A stretch of DNA of 49,569 nt from Flavobacteriaceae bacterium (GTDB taxonomy: Bacteria > Bacteroidota > Bacteroidia > Flavobacteriales > Flavobacteriaceae), in NCBI GenBank assembly GCA_014238425.1, contig JABABD010000025.1, positions 1 to 49,569 on the forward strand, written 5' to 3'. Positions 1 through 8,495 of this stretch are shown here, in pieces. Position numbers and translations under genes: made by a program. The stretch's first letter is position 1. Each line of letters opens with the position of its first letter. The notes beneath the pieces were generated by a model, which was not told where the DNA came from, did no database searches, and saw only the letters and a program-made list of their open reading frames with translations.

Positions 1-252
1 ACCTTAGGAATAGACGATATAGAGCTTAGCTCTATCAACCTCTATCCAAACCCTACATCGGATATTGTGTATATAGACAATTTGAATGTTGCATTAGATA
101 GAATAGAGGTGATGAGTATAAGTGGACAACTAGTCATCTCAAAAGACCATGATCTTAATAGTATAAATGTAAATCATTTAAACACTGGAGTGTACTTTGT
201 GAAGTTATATGCTAAAGAACTAACTAAAACCATTAAGCTCATTAAGAAATAG
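1..252 (+). CDS. C-terminal end of a T9SS-exported protein (partial, 5' end outside window)
   Basis: The frame is open from base 1, so the start lies outside the window. The visible 83 residues form a T9SS type A sorting domain: a LYPNPTSD motif near residue 14, a SISGQLV strand, a GVYFVKL strand, and a basic end, KTIKLIKK. In Bacteroidota such domains direct passage through the outer membrane by the Por secretion system, after which they are usually removed. The junction TLGIDDI just before the domain closely resembles TLGIEDI at the same place in the ELWxxDGT protein at 8496-11285. The missing body may therefore also be an ELWxxDGT repeat protein, but this is inference. A decayed copy of the same tail lies at 11452-11511. 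The sorting-domain call is firm; the function of the whole protein is unknown. Confidence 0.85.
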   Translation, partial: TLGIDDIELSSINLYPNPTSDIVYIDNLNVALDRIEVMSISGQLVISKDHDLNSINVNHLNTGVYFVKLYAKELTKTIKLIKK

Positions 253-298
253 AAGAAATTAAATTAATTAATATAAGAACAATCAAACCCTCTGTATT

Positions 299-3200
299 AT
301 GAGAAATATTAGCCTACTTATCCTAGCATTGCTATGCTCTGTTATGACATATTCGCAATCATTTAATTACCAAGCAGTTGTAAGAGATGCAGCTGGAGAT
401 TTAGTAACTAACCAATCAATTGGAGTAGAATTATCCATTTTAGAAGGTGGCCCTGCAGGCACAAATCTCTATACAGAAACACATGCAGTCACCTCTAATG
501 GGTATGGCGTATTATCATTATCTGTGGGGTCAGGAACAACTACTGATGATTTTACAGCAATAGATTGGTCTACTCAAGACCATTGGTTAGATATTGCTGT
601 AGATATTACTGGAGGAACCACCTATGTAACCATGGGAACCTCCAAGTTACAACATGTCCCATATGCCTTACACGCATTAACAAGTAACTCTTCTACAAAC
701 GCAGGTCCATTTGATTATACTGCCAATGTTGTTAGTAACAATAACGGAAGCCTCGCTAATGATGATTTTGTTTTTGGAAGCAATATTTTAGATGATTCTG
801 GAGCTGGTTCTGTACTTAATTCAAGACTATTTTTTGATAAAAGTAAATCTGCTTTAAGAGCAGGTAATGGAGGGCCAAATGTTTGGGATGAAACTAATAT
901 AGGAACTTACTCAGTTGGATTTGGAGAAGGAGGAACGGCAAGCGGAACGAACTCATTTTCAATGGGACGTAATGCAAATGCGACAGGGAATGAAGCCTTT
1001 GCCTTTGGAACAAATGCAGGTGGATTTGAAGATTATGCAAGAGGTTTTGGTCTTAATGCCAGAGCTTTTGGTGTTGGAGCTACAGCAATCGGTACAAACT
1101 TAAATGCAAACGCATTGGGGGAAGTGCAACTAGGTCAATACAGTACTTATGTAGCAGGTACAGCAGATACGTTTGTATCTACAGATAGATTATTCGTTAT
1201 AGGAAATGGTCAATATCACATTAATAGTGGATTAAATAGCGATGCATTAGTAATGCTAAAAAATGGAAACACAACACTTAATGGTGAGTTAACAATTGAT
1301 GGTGATAATCAAGGCTCAGGAACCCCATATACGCTTCCTGCACAAGATGGAACGGTAGATCAAGTAATGTCTACGGATGGCTCTGGAGGGTTATCATGGG
1401 TAACACCAGCTGCTGATGCAATTCCAGCAGGAGGAACTACTGGGCAAATACTAAGTACAGACGGTACAGATTTACAATGGTTAACACCAGTAGATAATGT
1501 TGATGATGCAGATGCAGACCCTGCTAATGAAATAGAATTACCTACAGGAGGAACTACAGGACAAATTTTAGCAACTGACGGTTCTGGAGTGTATTCTTGG
1601 ACAGATCAAGCTATACCTGGAACTTCAGGTGCTTTTTCAACCACTGCAAATGTAACAAGCAATGCTCCTGGAGACACAACAACAGATGATTTGTTATTTG
1701 GTGCAACTGCTAATGTAACTACAGGAGTTAGTGATGCGAATAGATTATTTTTCGATAAAAGTAAAGGTGCTTTTAGAGCAGGAACAGATATAGGGGGCGT
1801 CAATGCTTTTAGTGATACCAATATAGGTGTACAATCTGTGGCATTTGGCACAAACAACATTGCCAAAGGAGCTTATGCTACAGCCTCAGGTATTAGCAAT
1901 CAAGCCTTAGGTGCACAATCGTTTGCCATTGGAGGAACTACTATAGCAACAGGAACGAATGCAATTACAATGGGGCTTGGTTTGTCATCAGAAACAGCTT
2001 CACAAACAACATTAGGATATTATAATACAGCAGTAACTGGTAGTGCAACAGTAAGAAATCCAGGCGATCGTTTATTCGTTTTGGGTAATGGAACAGATAC
2101 GGCAAAGAGTGACGCCTTAACAATATTAAAAAACGGAAATACCACCTTAAATGGTACATTAACTATAGATGGCGATAACCAAGGAACCTTAACGTCATAT
2201 ACACTACCAGCGCAAGATGGTACTACAGATCAAATCATGATAACCGATGGATCGGGTAATGTAGCTTGGGGTAATGTTAATGCAGGTGGTTTACCAGCAG
2301 GAGGAACTTCTGGTGACGTATTATCTACAGACGGTAGTGGAGCATATTCTTGGGTAACAGATGGAGATACAAGCGATACTAATGAAATAGAATTGCCAAC
2401 AGGAGGAACAGATGGACAAGTATTAAAAACAGATGGGACTGGAAACTATGCATGGGTTAATCAAACTGCAGCAAGTACGACTGCTTTTTCTACCACAAGT
2501 AATGTAACCAGTAATACACCGGGAACTATAGCTACAGATGATTTTGTTTTTGGTAGTATACAATTAGATAATGCTACAGGAGCAGATGATGATAATCGTC
2601 TATTTTTTGATAAAAGCAAAGGTGCATTTAGAGCAGGTAGAACAACAACAACAACATGGGATGATGCCTCAAGAGGTAATTATTCAGCAGCTTTTGGCTT
2701 AGCAGGTATAGCTAGTGGAACTGCTTCATTTGCAGCAGGAGCACCTGGAACAGCATCAGGAGATTTTGCTGTCGCTTTTAGCGGAACATCATCAGGGTAT
2801 TATGCTTTAAGTTCAGGACATCATACCGTAGCAGATAGTTATTCACAAACAAGTTTAGGGATGTTTAACACAATTAGTGCAGGAGATGCAACAACTATTG
2901 TGGCTACAGATCGTTTGTTTGTTGTGGGTAATGGTACGAGTCAACTTACTGCTAACAGAAGCGATGCCTTAACAATATTGAAAAACGGAAATACCACCTT
3001 AAATGGTGAATTAACTATAGATGGAGATAACCAAGGAGCAGGTGTTGCATACACCTTACCAGCGCAAGCAGGTACTGCAAACCAGGTCATGACTATAAAC
3101 GGTTCTGGTGTAGCCAGTTGGGCAGATGCTACTGCAGCAAGTACGACTGCTTTTTCAACAACTGCAAATGTAACCAGTAATGCACCAGGAACGATAGCTA

Positions 3201-4489
3201 CAGATGACTTTGTATTTGGTAGTGTACAATTAGATGATGATACTGGTACGACTGATGATGATTACAGACTATTTTTCGACAAAAGTAAAGGTGCATTTAG
3301 AGCAGGTAAAGCATTTTCTAATGAATTTGATGATGCTAACGTAGGAAATTTAACAGTCGGAATGGGTAATTCTAATACTGTTACTGGATTATATAGCGTT
3401 GGTTTGGGAGATCGTAATAATATTGATACAAATGCAGATTCTTCTGTGGCACTTGGAAGTTTTAATGATTTGAATCGGGCAAATACCTATGCAATAGGTA
3501 ATAGTTTACTTACTGAAAGTGTTATACAAGTAGTTTTAGGGACTTATAATACATCTTATACTCCAACAGCTCCTATGTCATCAACTGAACCAACTAATAG
3601 ATTATTTGTTATTGGTAATGGAACATCTTCAGCTAGAAGTGATGCATTAGTTATACTTAGAAACGGAAATACTACCTTAAATGGTCAATTAACAATAGAC
3701 GGAGATAATACGGGTGCAGGAGCATCATATACCTTACCTGCACAAGATGGTACTGCAAGCCAAGTAATGACTACAGATGGTGCTGGTGTAGCCAGTTGGG
3801 CAGATGCTGCTGCGTCATCTAGTTTACCAACAGGCGGAACAGATGGGCAAGTATTAAAAACTAATGGTTCAGGCGTTTATACTTGGGTAAATGATGCAGT
3901 AGATGATGGAGATACAAGCGATACCAATGAAATAGAATTACCAACAGGAGGAACTGTAGGGCAAGTACTTAAAAGTGATGGAGCAGGTGCTTCAACGTGG
4001 TCAAGTGATACAGAAGCAACAAGTATTAAAGTAGTAAACTTTCCAACATTTGCTGCAGATTTAAACAGTACACCAGCTTTTACAAGTGTAAATACTTGGG
4101 AAAAAATTGGTGTGTGGAGAAGTGCAGGAGCCGAAGCAGGAGCCTCTCATTTACATGATAATAATAGTGATTTTAATGCTACTACTGGACTTTTTACAGC
4201 ACCAGTAGATGGATTTTACCATATGTCTGCACAAATTAGAGTAGATGGCGTGAGTACAGGTATTATTAGAATGGCTTTAGCAGTTAGTGAAATTCCATTA
4301 TTAGATGGTGGTTTACATGCTCTTGTACCTGCCGATGCTAGCACGCCATACATAACGCTTTCAGTTTCAGGAACAATGAAATTAACACAAGGACAAACAG
4401 TATCCGTTCATGTGTCATCAAATACTGATGCTACTTGGAGCGTACAATCAGAATCTGGCTTCAATGGATATTTAATAAGTAAGTTTTAG
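299..4489 (+). CDS. Large secreted modular fibre-like protein with four YadA-head-like modules and C-terminal C1q-like domain
   Basis: This 1396-residue protein begins with a signal peptide (about residues 1-20, ending TYSQ). Residues 21-135 form a beta-rich N-terminal domain (start SFNYQAVVRD) shared with the next two genes. Four modules start near residues 138, 446, 730 and 952. Each contains a TSNxPG...DDFVFGS start, an RLFFDKSKGAFRAG segment, a run of AxG repeats like the head of trimeric autotransporter adhesins, a DRLFVIGNG segment, an LKNGNTTLNGxLTIDGDN block, and a YTLPAQDGT...QVMTTDG end. Shorter GGTxGQVLKTDG linkers lie between modules. From about residue 1245 to the end the sequence looks C1q-like (TGLFTAPVDGFYH, final GFNGYLI). 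C1q and YadA-head folds both trimerise, so a trimeric surface or secreted fibre is the likely form; this is inference. There is no T9SS sorting domain and no membrane anchor. It probably shares an operon with the next gene 26 bases on. Confidence 0.85.
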   Translation: MRNISLLILALLCSVMTYSQSFNYQAVVRDAAGDLVTNQSIGVELSILEGGPAGTNLYTETHAVTSNGYGVLSLSVGSGTTTDDFTAIDWSTQDHWLDIAVDITGGTTYVTMGTSKLQHVPYALHALTSNSSTNAGPFDYTANVVSNNNGSLANDDFVFGSNILDDSGAGSVLNSRLFFDKSKSALRAGNGGPNVWDETNIGTYSVGFGEGGTASGTNSFSMGRNANATGNEAFAFGTNAGGFEDYARGFGLNARAFGVGATAIGTNLNANALGEVQLGQYSTYVAGTADTFVSTDRLFVIGNGQYHINSGLNSDALVMLKNGNTTLNGELTIDGDNQGSGTPYTLPAQDGTVDQVMSTDGSGGLSWVTPAADAIPAGGTTGQILSTDGTDLQWLTPVDNVDDADADPANEIELPTGGTTGQILATDGSGVYSWTDQAIPGTSGAFSTTANVTSNAPGDTTTDDLLFGATANVTTGVSDANRLFFDKSKGAFRAGTDIGGVNAFSDTNIGVQSVAFGTNNIAKGAYATASGISNQALGAQSFAIGGTTIATGTNAITMGLGLSSETASQTTLGYYNTAVTGSATVRNPGDRLFVLGNGTDTAKSDALTILKNGNTTLNGTLTIDGDNQGTLTSYTLPAQDGTTDQIMITDGSGNVAWGNVNAGGLPAGGTSGDVLSTDGSGAYSWVTDGDTSDTNEIELPTGGTDGQVLKTDGTGNYAWVNQTAASTTAFSTTSNVTSNTPGTIATDDFVFGSIQLDNATGADDDNRLFFDKSKGAFRAGRTTTTTWDDASRGNYSAAFGLAGIASGTASFAAGAPGTASGDFAVAFSGTSSGYYALSSGHHTVADSYSQTSLGMFNTISAGDATTIVATDRLFVVGNGTSQLTANRSDALTILKNGNTTLNGELTIDGDNQGAGVAYTLPAQAGTANQVMTINGSGVASWADATAASTTAFSTTANVTSNAPGTIATDDFVFGSVQLDDDTGTTDDDYRLFFDKSKGAFRAGKAFSNEFDDANVGNLTVGMGNSNTVTGLYSVGLGDRNNIDTNADSSVALGSFNDLNRANTYAIGNSLLTESVIQVVLGTYNTSYTPTAPMSSTEPTNRLFVIGNGTSSARSDALVILRNGNTTLNGQLTIDGDNTGAGASYTLPAQDGTASQVMTTDGAGVASWADAAASSSLPTGGTDGQVLKTNGSGVYTWVNDAVDDGDTSDTNEIELPTGGTVGQVLKSDGAGASTWSSDTEATSIKVVNFPTFAADLNSTPAFTSVNTWEKIGVWRSAGAEAGASHLHDNNSDFNATTGLFTAPVDGFYHMSAQIRVDGVSTGIIRMALAVSEIPLLDGGLHALVPADASTPYITLSVSGTMKLTQGQTVSVHVSSNTDATWSVQSESGFNGYLISKF
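710..4032 (+). repeat. Four tandem coding modules of about 220-310 codons
   Basis: The modules start near bases 710, 1631, 2483 and 3149. They share near-identical DNA blocks. The block coding LKNGNTTLNG-LTIDGDN occurs near 1257, 2127, 2976 and 3656, and recurs near 5456 and 7657 in the two downstream paralogues, with a degenerate copy near 6117. The AxG-repeat centre of each module is the most divergent part. Tandem in-frame modules of this kind can gain or lose copies by recombination. Confidence 0.8.
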
Positions 4490-4515
4490 TAAAAATTTAA
4501 ATAAGTAATAATAAA

Positions 4516-6654
4516 ATGAAAGCAAACAACCACTATTTTTTCATTTTAATGATGTTAAGCACCTTTTACGGGTTTTCACAATCATTTAATTACCAGGCAG
4601 CAGTACGTAATAGTGCTGGCGATCTAGTAACAAATCAGTCTGTAGGAGTGCAAATTGCTATTTTAGGCGGAAGCGCTACAGGAACAGCACTATACACAGA
4701 AACCCATACCGTAACAACCAATGCTAATGGTGTATTAAATTTAGCGATAGGTTCTGGAACAACTACCGATACGTTTAGTGCTATAAATTGGAGTTTACAA
4801 AACCAATGGTTAGATGTTGCTGTAGACATTACAGGAGGAACAACCTATGTAACTATGGGCACTACAAAGTTGCAACACGTACCTTATAGTTCGTATGCCA
4901 ACACCAGTGGTGACAAAGCATTATCAACTACTGCTAATGTAACGAGTAATGCACCAGGAACATTAGCTACAGACGATTTTGTGTTTGGAAGCACACAATT
5001 AGACAATATTACTGGAACAGACGATGATAATCGACTATTTTTTGACAAAAGTAAAGGTGCTTTAAGAGCAGGAACAGTTGAAACAACTGAGTGGGACACA
5101 GCAAATGTTGGAAATTATCCTACTGCTTTTGGAATTGATAATACGGCTTCAGGAATAGGTAGTTTTGCCATTGGTGAAAATAATATAGTTTCAGGAAATC
5201 ATTCATTTGCAGCAGGTACCGGTAATACAGTGTCTGAAATTAGTTCAACAGCTTTAGGTGCTTTCAACGATTCAAATTCGAATGCTACATTAGCAGCTGG
5301 ATCTAATACCATAGCGGATAGTTATGGGCAAATTAGTTTAGGACTTTTTAATACAGCAGTAACAGGAACTACAGGTTCTTATGTATCAACAGATCGTTTA
5401 TTGGTTATAGGTAATGGTAATAGTAGTGCTAATAAAAGTGATGCCTTAACAATATTGAAAAACGGAAATACTACCTTAAATGGTCAATTAACAATTGATG
5501 GAGATAATGCAGGTGCTGGAACATCATATACCTTACCAGCACAAGATGGTACTGCAAGCCAAGTAATGACTACAGATGGTGCTGGTGTAGCAAGTTGGGC
5601 AGATGCTACGAGTTCATCAGGAGCATTTTCAACAACCGCAAATGTAACCAGTAATGCACCTGGATCTATAGCTACAGACGATTTTGTATTTGGTAGTACA
5701 CAATTAGATAATGGTACAGGAACAGGCGATAATGCTCGAATGTTTTTTGAAAAAAATAAGGGAGCTTTTAGAGCTGGTCAGACTTCTTCTACTCAATGGG
5801 ATGATACTAACGTTGGAGTATCTTCCGCAGCTTTTGGAGATAGTAATACAGCAAGTGGTATAGCTTCTTTTTCGGCAGGAGCATTGAATGTCGCTTCGGG
5901 AAAATTTGCTACAGCTCTTGGCAATGGTAGTACTGCTTCAGCTGATTATGCTACTGCAATAGGGGCAAATACCACTGCAGATAGTTATGCGCAAATATCA
6001 CTAGGGAAATACAATACGGCAGTAGCAGGAAATTTAACTCAATCTGTTCCAACAGATCGTTTGTTTGTAATAGGTAACGGTAGTGATCTTGAAGCTAATG
6101 ATGCGTTAACAATCTTAAAGAATGGGAAAGTTACTTTTGGCGGGAATGTCACTATTAACGGTGAAGCAACGGTTACCGAATTAAAAACACTACTTCTACC
6201 CTCTTTTGCAGCGAATGCAAATGTTGCAGTTAGTGCTACAGCAATAAATACTTGGTATGAGGCATCAAATTGGGTTACATCTAGTGCTACAGCTACTCAG
6301 TTACACGATATAGGAAATCATTTTAATGAAACTACGGGAAGGTTTACTGCACCAGTAGCTGGGTTGTATAATTTTAATGCGCAAGTAAGAATTGATGGTG
6401 TTAACTCAGGCTTTGTAAGAGTAATTTTAGCTGTTAATCATAATCCAGGTGTTACTACTCCTAATATTTTTGGAGGTTTTCATAGCATTCAAGTTGGTAC
6501 CGCAGCTACATTGTATGAAACGATGAATGTTGGAGGGATAATGAAATTAGATCAAGGGGATACTGTTTCAATTGTTGCGAGTTCTAGTGAAGACACCTCT
6601 TGGTCTATTCATGTAGAATCTGGGTTTAATGGCTATTTAGTAAATAAACTGTAA
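4516..6654 (+). CDS. Secreted modular fibre-like protein with two YadA-head-like modules and C1q-like domain
   Basis: This 712-residue paralogue of the preceding gene has a signal peptide (about residues 1-22, ending GFSQ) and the same N-terminal beta domain (SFNYQAAVRNSAG). Two modules start near residues 135 and 370, and a C1q-like domain runs from about 556 to the end (TGRFTAPVAGLYN, final GFNGYLVNKL). In the second module the usual LKNGNTTLNG block has changed to LKNGKVTFGG, and it joins directly to the C1q domain without the GGTxGQVL linker. Its N-terminal DNA (4636-4920) is about 95% identical to 6858-7142 in the next gene. No T9SS sorting domain or anchor is visible. Ligand and function are unknown. 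Secretion is well supported; trimerisation is inferred from the domains. Confidence 0.83.
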   Translation: MKANNHYFFILMMLSTFYGFSQSFNYQAAVRNSAGDLVTNQSVGVQIAILGGSATGTALYTETHTVTTNANGVLNLAIGSGTTTDTFSAINWSLQNQWLDVAVDITGGTTYVTMGTTKLQHVPYSSYANTSGDKALSTTANVTSNAPGTLATDDFVFGSTQLDNITGTDDDNRLFFDKSKGALRAGTVETTEWDTANVGNYPTAFGIDNTASGIGSFAIGENNIVSGNHSFAAGTGNTVSEISSTALGAFNDSNSNATLAAGSNTIADSYGQISLGLFNTAVTGTTGSYVSTDRLLVIGNGNSSANKSDALTILKNGNTTLNGQLTIDGDNAGAGTSYTLPAQDGTASQVMTTDGAGVASWADATSSSGAFSTTANVTSNAPGSIATDDFVFGSTQLDNGTGTGDNARMFFEKNKGAFRAGQTSSTQWDDTNVGVSSAAFGDSNTASGIASFSAGALNVASGKFATALGNGSTASADYATAIGANTTADSYAQISLGKYNTAVAGNLTQSVPTDRLFVIGNGSDLEANDALTILKNGKVTFGGNVTINGEATVTELKTLLLPSFAANANVAVSATAINTWYEASNWVTSSATATQLHDIGNHFNETTGRFTAPVAGLYNFNAQVRIDGVNSGFVRVILAVNHNPGVTTPNIFGGFHSIQVGTAATLYETMNVGGIMKLDQGDTVSIVASSSEDTSWSIHVESGFNGYLVNKL
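4636..4920 (+). repeat. 285-base direct repeat shared with 6858-7142
   Basis: By eye this block differs from 6858-7142 at roughly 13 positions, with no gaps. Almost all differences are third-codon, and I see one clear amino-acid change (Gly to Asp). It encodes most of the shared N-terminal domain of the second and third fibre paralogues. The first paralogue (299-4489) is clearly more diverged in the same domain. Confidence 0.8.
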
Positions 6655-6737
6655 TAAAATAAATAAATTGATAGGCTATTCTATTTTTTCACTGTCTAGT
6701 AAACAAAAGAACATAAACTAAAAAAAACAAGCATAAG

Positions 6738-8366
6738 ATGAAAACAAGCAGCTACTATTTTTTTATTGTAATGCTTTTAAGTACCGTTTTTGGGTACTCA
6801 CAAAATTTTAATTACCAAGCAGCAGTGCGTAATAGTGCTGGAAATTTGGTAATTAACCAGTCTGTAGGAGTGCAAATTGCTATTTTAGACGGAAGCGCTA
6901 CAGGAACAGCACTATACACAGAAACACATACAGTTACAACCAATGCTAATGGCGTATTAAATTTAGCGATAGGTTCTGGAACAACTACAGATACGTTTAG
7001 TGCTATAAATTGGAGTTTACAAAACCAATGGTTAGATGTTGCTGTAGACATTACAGGAGGAACAACCTATGTAACTATGGGCACAACAAAGCTACAACAC
7101 GTACCCTATAGCTCGTATGCCAACACAAGTGGCGACAAAGCATTTTCAACAACAGGAAATGTAACGAGTAATGCACCAGGAACGATAGCTACAGACGATT
7201 ATGTATTTGGAAGCACACAATTAGCTGATATTACAGGAGCCTCAGATAATAATAGAATGTTTTTTGATAAAAGTAAAGGCGCATTTAGAGCTGGAGGATT
7301 AAATGATGGTGATGCTACAACCTTACCTTTTTGGGACGATACTAATGTTGGAAGTTTTTCCACTGCCTTTGGAGGAAATGTAGAGGCAAGTGGTCTTGGG
7401 GCAATTGCAATAGGATATGGCGTAAGAGCAACAGGTAATTATAGTACAGCCTTAGGTGATTATTCACATGCTAGTGGTAGTACTGCATTAGCAATTGGTG
7501 CTGACTCTAGAGCCGAAAGTTATTCACAAATAAGTTTAGGAATGTTCAATACACCAGTAACAGCCCTAAATACCAATGGTTACAATGCCAATGACAGATT
7601 ATTGGTGATTGGTAATGGTCCAGCCGTAGGGACTAGAAGTGATGCTTTAGTAATGTTAAAAAACGGAAATACCACTCTAAATGGTCAATTAACTATAGAT
7701 GGAGATAACCAAGGAGTTTTAACAGGGTATACCTTACCTGCGCAAGATGGTACAGCAAGCCAAGTAATGACTACAGATGGTTCTGGAACTGTGTCTTGGG
7801 CAGCAGCACAAGCATTACCTACAGGAGGAACTGTTGGACAAGTACTTAAAAGTGATGGAGCTGGTGGTTCAACCTGGTCTAGTGATATAGAAGCAACAAG
7901 TATTAAAGTAACAACCTTACCTTCTTTTTTAGCCGATTTAAATGGCTCAATTAATGTAACAAACGAACAAGGTAATTATTTAAACGTAGCAGATTATAGA
8001 ACATCTTCTGCTGGTGCAGCATCTATTTTACATGACAACGGGAATCATTTTGATGAATCTACGGGTAGGTTTACAGCGCCTGTAAATGGCTTGTATTTTT
8101 TCTCCGCTCAAGTACGATTTGATGGCATAGGTTCTGGTTTTGCCAGACTAGTATTAGGAACTAACCTAGGCATAAGTCTTGATGGCGGAATGCATGCACT
8201 TACAGAGAGTGCAGCTGGAGTAAATTTTCACACACTAACTATAAGTGGTGTCGTTAAGCTAAATGCAAATCAGTATGTATATGTAGGTGTATATGCCAGT
8301 GATGATACAGATTATACAATTCAAACAGAATCGGGGTTTAGTGGTTATTTGGTTACTAAACTATAA
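6738..8366 (+). CDS. Secreted modular fibre-like protein with one YadA-head-like module and C1q-like domain
   Basis: This is the third and shortest paralogue, at 542 residues. It has a signal peptide (about 1-22, ending GYSQ), the shared N-terminal domain (23-134), and a single module from about residue 135 with AxG repeats such as AIAIGYGVRATG and TALGDYSHASG. The LKNGNTTLNG block and one GGTVGQVLKSDG linker follow. The C1q-like domain starts near residue 390 and ends GFSGYLVTKL. The linker and the IEATSIKV entry into the C1q domain match the first paralogue better than the second, which suggests exchange of parts among the three genes. A long terminator-like hairpin (8373-8440) follows, so the three genes probably form one transcription unit. 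There is no T9SS sorting domain. Confidence 0.83.
   Translation: MKTSSYYFFIVMLLSTVFGYSQNFNYQAAVRNSAGNLVINQSVGVQIAILDGSATGTALYTETHTVTTNANGVLNLAIGSGTTTDTFSAINWSLQNQWLDVAVDITGGTTYVTMGTTKLQHVPYSSYANTSGDKAFSTTGNVTSNAPGTIATDDYVFGSTQLADITGASDNNRMFFDKSKGAFRAGGLNDGDATTLPFWDDTNVGSFSTAFGGNVEASGLGAIAIGYGVRATGNYSTALGDYSHASGSTALAIGADSRAESYSQISLGMFNTPVTALNTNGYNANDRLLVIGNGPAVGTRSDALVMLKNGNTTLNGQLTIDGDNQGVLTGYTLPAQDGTASQVMTTDGSGTVSWAAAQALPTGGTVGQVLKSDGAGGSTWSSDIEATSIKVTTLPSFLADLNGSINVTNEQGNYLNVADYRTSSAGAASILHDNGNHFDESTGRFTAPVNGLYFFSAQVRFDGIGSGFARLVLGTNLGISLDGGMHALTESAAGVNFHTLTISGVVKLNANQYVYVGVYASDDTDYTIQTESGFSGYLVTKL
6858..7142 (+). repeat. 285-base direct repeat shared with 4636-4920
   Basis: This is the second copy of the block described at 4636-4920. 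The mostly synonymous differences point to either recent duplication or gene conversion together with constraint on the protein. Confidence 0.8.
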
Positions 8367-8372
8367 AAAATA

Positions 8373-8445
8373 AAAGAAGGCTAGCTGTGTATAATATTTA
8401 TTATTTGGTTGTTTTAAATAGATTATACAAAGCCTTCTTTAATTT
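8373..8445 (+). terminator. Long hairpin terminator after the fibre gene cluster
   Basis: AAAGAAGGCT at 8373-8382 pairs with AGCCTTCTTT at 8431-8440. An inner stem, TGTATAAT with ATTATACA, extends the rod. A short T run ends the outer stem. It lies 7 bases after the last fibre gene. Confidence 0.65.
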
Positions 8446-8495
8446 ATAAAGGTATTCTTTTACTGAAGAATATGATATAAATAAAAGAAATTAAA

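Noticed and set aside
1606..1866. Antisense open frame inside the first fibre gene, with similar ones at 1965-2159, 4635-4829, 4884-5099 and 6812-7051
   Set aside because: They mirror the repeated coding sequence of the fibre genes, so they recur wherever the repeats do. Their translations show no domain or signal.
299..8366. Direct repeats that might suggest a CRISPR array or phage tail-fibre cluster
   Set aside because: The repeats are long, in frame and within coding sequence, without uniform spacers. No phage structural, integrase or lysis genes are nearby, and each gene has a signal peptide, which phage fibres lack.
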